Shown: positions 4,919-7,157 of the stretch, piece after piece
Layout: each line of letters starts with the position of its first letter
How positions within the stretch are numbered: the stretch's first letter is position 1
Assembly: GCA_905215195.1 (NCBI GenBank)
Contig: CAJMPF010000088.1
Location: 1 to 7,157 of the forward strand
Direction of reading: 5' to 3'
Source: an uncultured bacterium
GTDB lineage: Bacteria > Actinomycetota > Coriobacteriia > Coriobacteriales > Coriobacteriaceae
Length of the DNA stretch: 7,157 bases
The notes under the pieces: generated by a model
The model's database searches: none
Told to the model about the DNA's origin: nothing
The model's input: only the letters and a program-made list of their open reading frames with translations
Position numbers and translations under genes: made by a program

Positions 4919-7157
4919 GTGGCAAAGAAGAAGACGAAGAACCAGCCAAAGAAAAAGCAGGTCAACGCCGAGAACGTCATCGGCCTGCACTCCGAGGTCA
5001 CCGACCAGCCGATCACGCAGACGCTCGAGGTCAACTACATGCCCTACGCCATGAGCGTCAACGTCTCGCGTGCATTCCCCGAGATCGACGGCTTTAAGCC
5101 CTCGCACCGCAAGCTGCTCTACACCATGTACAAGATGGGTCTGCTCAAGGGCGAGCGCCAGAAGAGCGCCAACATCGTGGGCCAGACCATGAAGCTCAAT
5201 CCGCACGGCGACGCCGCGATCTACGAGACGATGGTGCGTCTGGCCACCGGCAACGAGGCACTGCTCGCCCCCTTCGTGGAGTCGAAGGGCAACTTTGGCA
5301 AGTACTATTCGGGCGACCTGAGCTACGCCGCCTCGCGTTATACCGAGGCCAAGCTCTCCCCCATCAGCGCCGAGATCTTTAAGGACATCGACAAGGACCC
5401 GGTCGACTTCGTTGACAGCTACGACGGCGCCATGAAGGAGCCGCGCCTGCTGCCCACCACGTTCCCCAATATTCTGGTTTCGGCCAACAAAGGCATCGGC
5501 GTCGCCATGGCGTCCGACATCTGCGGTTTCAACCTCAACGAGGTCTGCACCGCCACCATGCATTACCTGCAGGATCCCGACTGCGACCTGCTCGAGTATA
5601 TGCCCATGCCCGACTTCTCGACCGGCGGCGAGATCATCTACCGCCGCGAGGAGATGGAGAAGATCATCGAGACCGGTCTTGGCAGCTTCCAGATCCGTTC
5701 CCGCTGGCGCTGGATTCCCGAAGAGCGCATCATCGAGGTCTACGAGATCCCCTACACCACCAAGACCGATGTCATCATCGAGCGCATCGTCAAGCTCTCC
5801 AAGGAGGGCAAGGTCAAGGAGATTGCCGACATCCGCGACGAGACCGATCTTTCGGGCCTGCGCATCGCCATCGACCTTAAGCGCGGCGTCGACCCCGACA
5901 AGCTCATGGCCAAGCTCTATCGCTCGACCACGCTGCAGGATTCGTTCTCGTGCAACTTCAACGTGCTCGTCGACGGCTATCCCCGTGTTATGGGCGTGCG
6001 CCAGATTCTGCACGAGTGGGTCAAATGGCGTATTGAGTCCACGCGTCGCCGCATTAACTTTGACCTGGGCAAAAAGTCCGAGCGCCTGCACCTGCTGCAC
6101 GGCCTCGAGGCAATCTTGCTCGACATCGACAAGGCCATCGCCATCATCCGTGGCACCAAGCTTGAAGCCGAGGTCGTGCCCAACCTTATGAAGGGTTTCG
6201 ACATCGACGAGACCCAGGCCGAGTTTGTTGCCGAGCTCAAGCTCCGCAACATTAACGAAGAGTACATCCTCAACCGCACCAAGGACATCGCCAAGCTAGA
6301 GGGTGAGATTGCCGAGCTTGAGGAGATCCTCTCCAGCGAGGAGAACATCAAGAAGGTCATCAGCGACGAGCTGGCCGCAGTCAACAAGAAGTACGTGATG
6401 CCGCGCCGCACGGGCAGGATTGAGCCCCATGAGGTTATCGAAGTAAGCTTGGAGCCCGAGGTCGAGGAGTACCCGGTCACCATCATGCTCTCGCGCGATG
6501 GCTACCTTAAGAAGATGACAGACCGCGTGCTCAAGAAGGCGACCACGCTCAAGTACAAGGACGGCGACAAACCCTTTATCGAGTTTCCGTCCTCCAACAC
6601 CCACGAATTGCTGGTCTTTACCAACAAGAGCCAGGTGTACAAGTGCAAGGTTGCGGCGTTTGAGGATACCAAGTCGGCCCAGCTGGGCTCGTATCTGCCC
6701 ACCGACCTCGAGATGGAGCCCGACGAGAGCGTCATCTGGATCATCGACCCCGAGGACTACAAGGCCGACGTGCTGTTTGTCTTTGAGAACGGCCGCGTGG
6801 TGCGCGTCGCGCTTTCTGGATACGTCACCAAAACCAACCGCAAGCGCCTCAAGAACGCCATCTACGGTGGCAGCAAGCTGCTGTATGCCCAGGTGCTCAA
6901 GGAAGATCGCGACATCGCGCTGGTCTCGAGCGACTACCGCCTGATGAACTTCAACACGTCGCTGCTCAAGACCAAGACGACTACCAACACGCAGGGTGTC
7001 CAGGCCTTTACGGCCAAGAAGGGCCGCTCGGTCACCACCGTCGGCACAACCGAAGAGATCCTTGGCGCCGGCGTCTCGGCCGAGAAGTTCACCGCGCAGA
7101 GCCTCCCCTCAGCCGGTGCCCTCATGAAAGAAAACGACATGCCGAGTCTGTTTGACT
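4919..7157 (+). CDS. Divergent type IIA topoisomerase subunit A (GyrA/ParC family), 3' end outside window
   Basis: The frame is open from GTG 4919 to the edge: 746 complete residues, probably close to full length. AAGAGGA lies 4 nt before the GTG, and the first residues form a lysine-rich tail. The subunit cuts and rejoins both DNA strands. The breakage-reunion domain (~25-500) has SRAFPEIDGFKPSHRKLLY (50-68), NPHGDAAIYE (94-103) and the catalytic Tyr141 preceded by Arg140 (AASRYTE). Position 99, equivalent to E. coli GyrA Ser83, is Ala. Residues ~458-495 form a charged coiled-coil-like helix (AKLEGEIAELEEIL). From ~518 on, repeated strands (VTIMLSRDGYLKKM, LLVFTNKSQVYKCK, VLFVFENGRVVRV) indicate the C-terminal beta-pinwheel. 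I see no GyrA box (QRRGG-R/K-G), which favours a topoisomerase IV-like activity over supercoiling. The gene lies 45 nt after the B subunit, probably in one operon. Confidence 0.92.
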   Translation, partial: MAKKKTKNQPKKKQVNAENVIGLHSEVTDQPITQTLEVNYMPYAMSVNVSRAFPEIDGFKPSHRKLLYTMYKMGLLKGERQKSANIVGQTMKLNPHGDAAIYETMVRLATGNEALLAPFVESKGNFGKYYSGDLSYAASRYTEAKLSPISAEIFKDIDKDPVDFVDSYDGAMKEPRLLPTTFPNILVSANKGIGVAMASDICGFNLNEVCTATMHYLQDPDCDLLEYMPMPDFSTGGEIIYRREEMEKIIETGLGSFQIRSRWRWIPEERIIEVYEIPYTTKTDVIIERIVKLSKEGKVKEIADIRDETDLSGLRIAIDLKRGVDPDKLMAKLYRSTTLQDSFSCNFNVLVDGYPRVMGVRQILHEWVKWRIESTRRRINFDLGKKSERLHLLHGLEAILLDIDKAIAIIRGTKLEAEVVPNLMKGFDIDETQAEFVAELKLRNINEEYILNRTKDIAKLEGEIAELEEILSSEENIKKVISDELAAVNKKYVMPRRTGRIEPHEVIEVSLEPEVEEYPVTIMLSRDGYLKKMTDRVLKKATTLKYKDGDKPFIEFPSSNTHELLVFTNKSQVYKCKVAAFEDTKSAQLGSYLPTDLEMEPDESVIWIIDPEDYKADVLFVFENGRVVRVALSGYVTKTNRKRLKNAIYGGSKLLYAQVLKEDRDIALVSSDYRLMNFNTSLLKTKTTTNTQGVQAFTAKKGRSVTTVGTTEEILGAGVSAEKFTAQSLPSAGALMKENDMPSLFD

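Noticed and set aside
4556..6100. A 514-codon open frame on the minus strand
   Set aside because: It runs antisense across both topoisomerase genes and the gap between them. Its Leu/Val/Asp/His-rich composition is typical of the reverse complement of high-GC coding DNA, and both sense frames have unmistakable motifs.

Overview
The window is high-GC DNA in which four genes account for almost all of the sequence. Gene content and style suggest an actinobacterium of the class Coriobacteriia, probably Collinsella-like. This is an inference from three things: GC- and C/G-ending codons, a divergent second type IIA topoisomerase pair of a kind I associate with gut anaerobes, and an actinobacterial-type SOS box. 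No rRNA or other taxonomic marker is present.

Layout. (1) Positions 1-932, minus strand: the N-terminal ~310 codons of a secreted lipoprotein with a clear lipobox, a Gly/Ser/Pro linker and two apparent extracytoplasmic domains. Its 3' end lies outside the window. (2) Positions 933-1335: a divergent intergenic region. It holds a 9-bp inverted repeat and, next to the following gene, a mirror-symmetric array of six ACTCGG/CCGAGT half-sites around a plausible -10 box. (3) Positions 1336-2718, plus strand: an archaeal-type AAA+ ATPase of the ATPase_2/DUF234 (COG1672) kind. It has Walker A and B, a winged-helix region and a C-terminal PD-(D/E)XK-like motif. Its use of TTA leucine codons differs from the topoisomerase genes downstream. 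(4) Positions 2719-2875: an intergenic region with a perfect TCGAAC-N4-GTTCGA palindrome, which matches the actinobacterial LexA (SOS) box. (5) Positions 2876-4873 and 4919-7157: a tightly spaced two-gene unit encoding the B (ATPase/Toprim) and A (breakage-reunion) subunits of a divergent type IIA topoisomerase. The A gene runs off the right edge.

How the genes relate. The two topoisomerase subunits should form one A2B2 enzyme: the B subunit binds ATP and supplies the Toprim metal site, and the A subunit supplies the active-site tyrosine. The A subunit carries Ala where quinolone-sensitive gyrases carry Ser83, and I find no GyrA box in its visible C-terminal domain. It is therefore more likely a topoisomerase IV-like decatenase/relaxase than a supercoiling gyrase. 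The LexA-type box just upstream suggests the pair is DNA-damage responsive. The ATPase looks like an independent, possibly acquired, self-contained unit with its own operator array. I see no direct functional link between it, the lipoprotein and the topoisomerase.

The strongest leads are the SOS box in front of the alternative topoisomerase and the symmetric operator-like array bracketing the ATPase promoter. I see no CRISPR array, tRNA, rRNA, insertion sequence or convincing intrinsic terminator.
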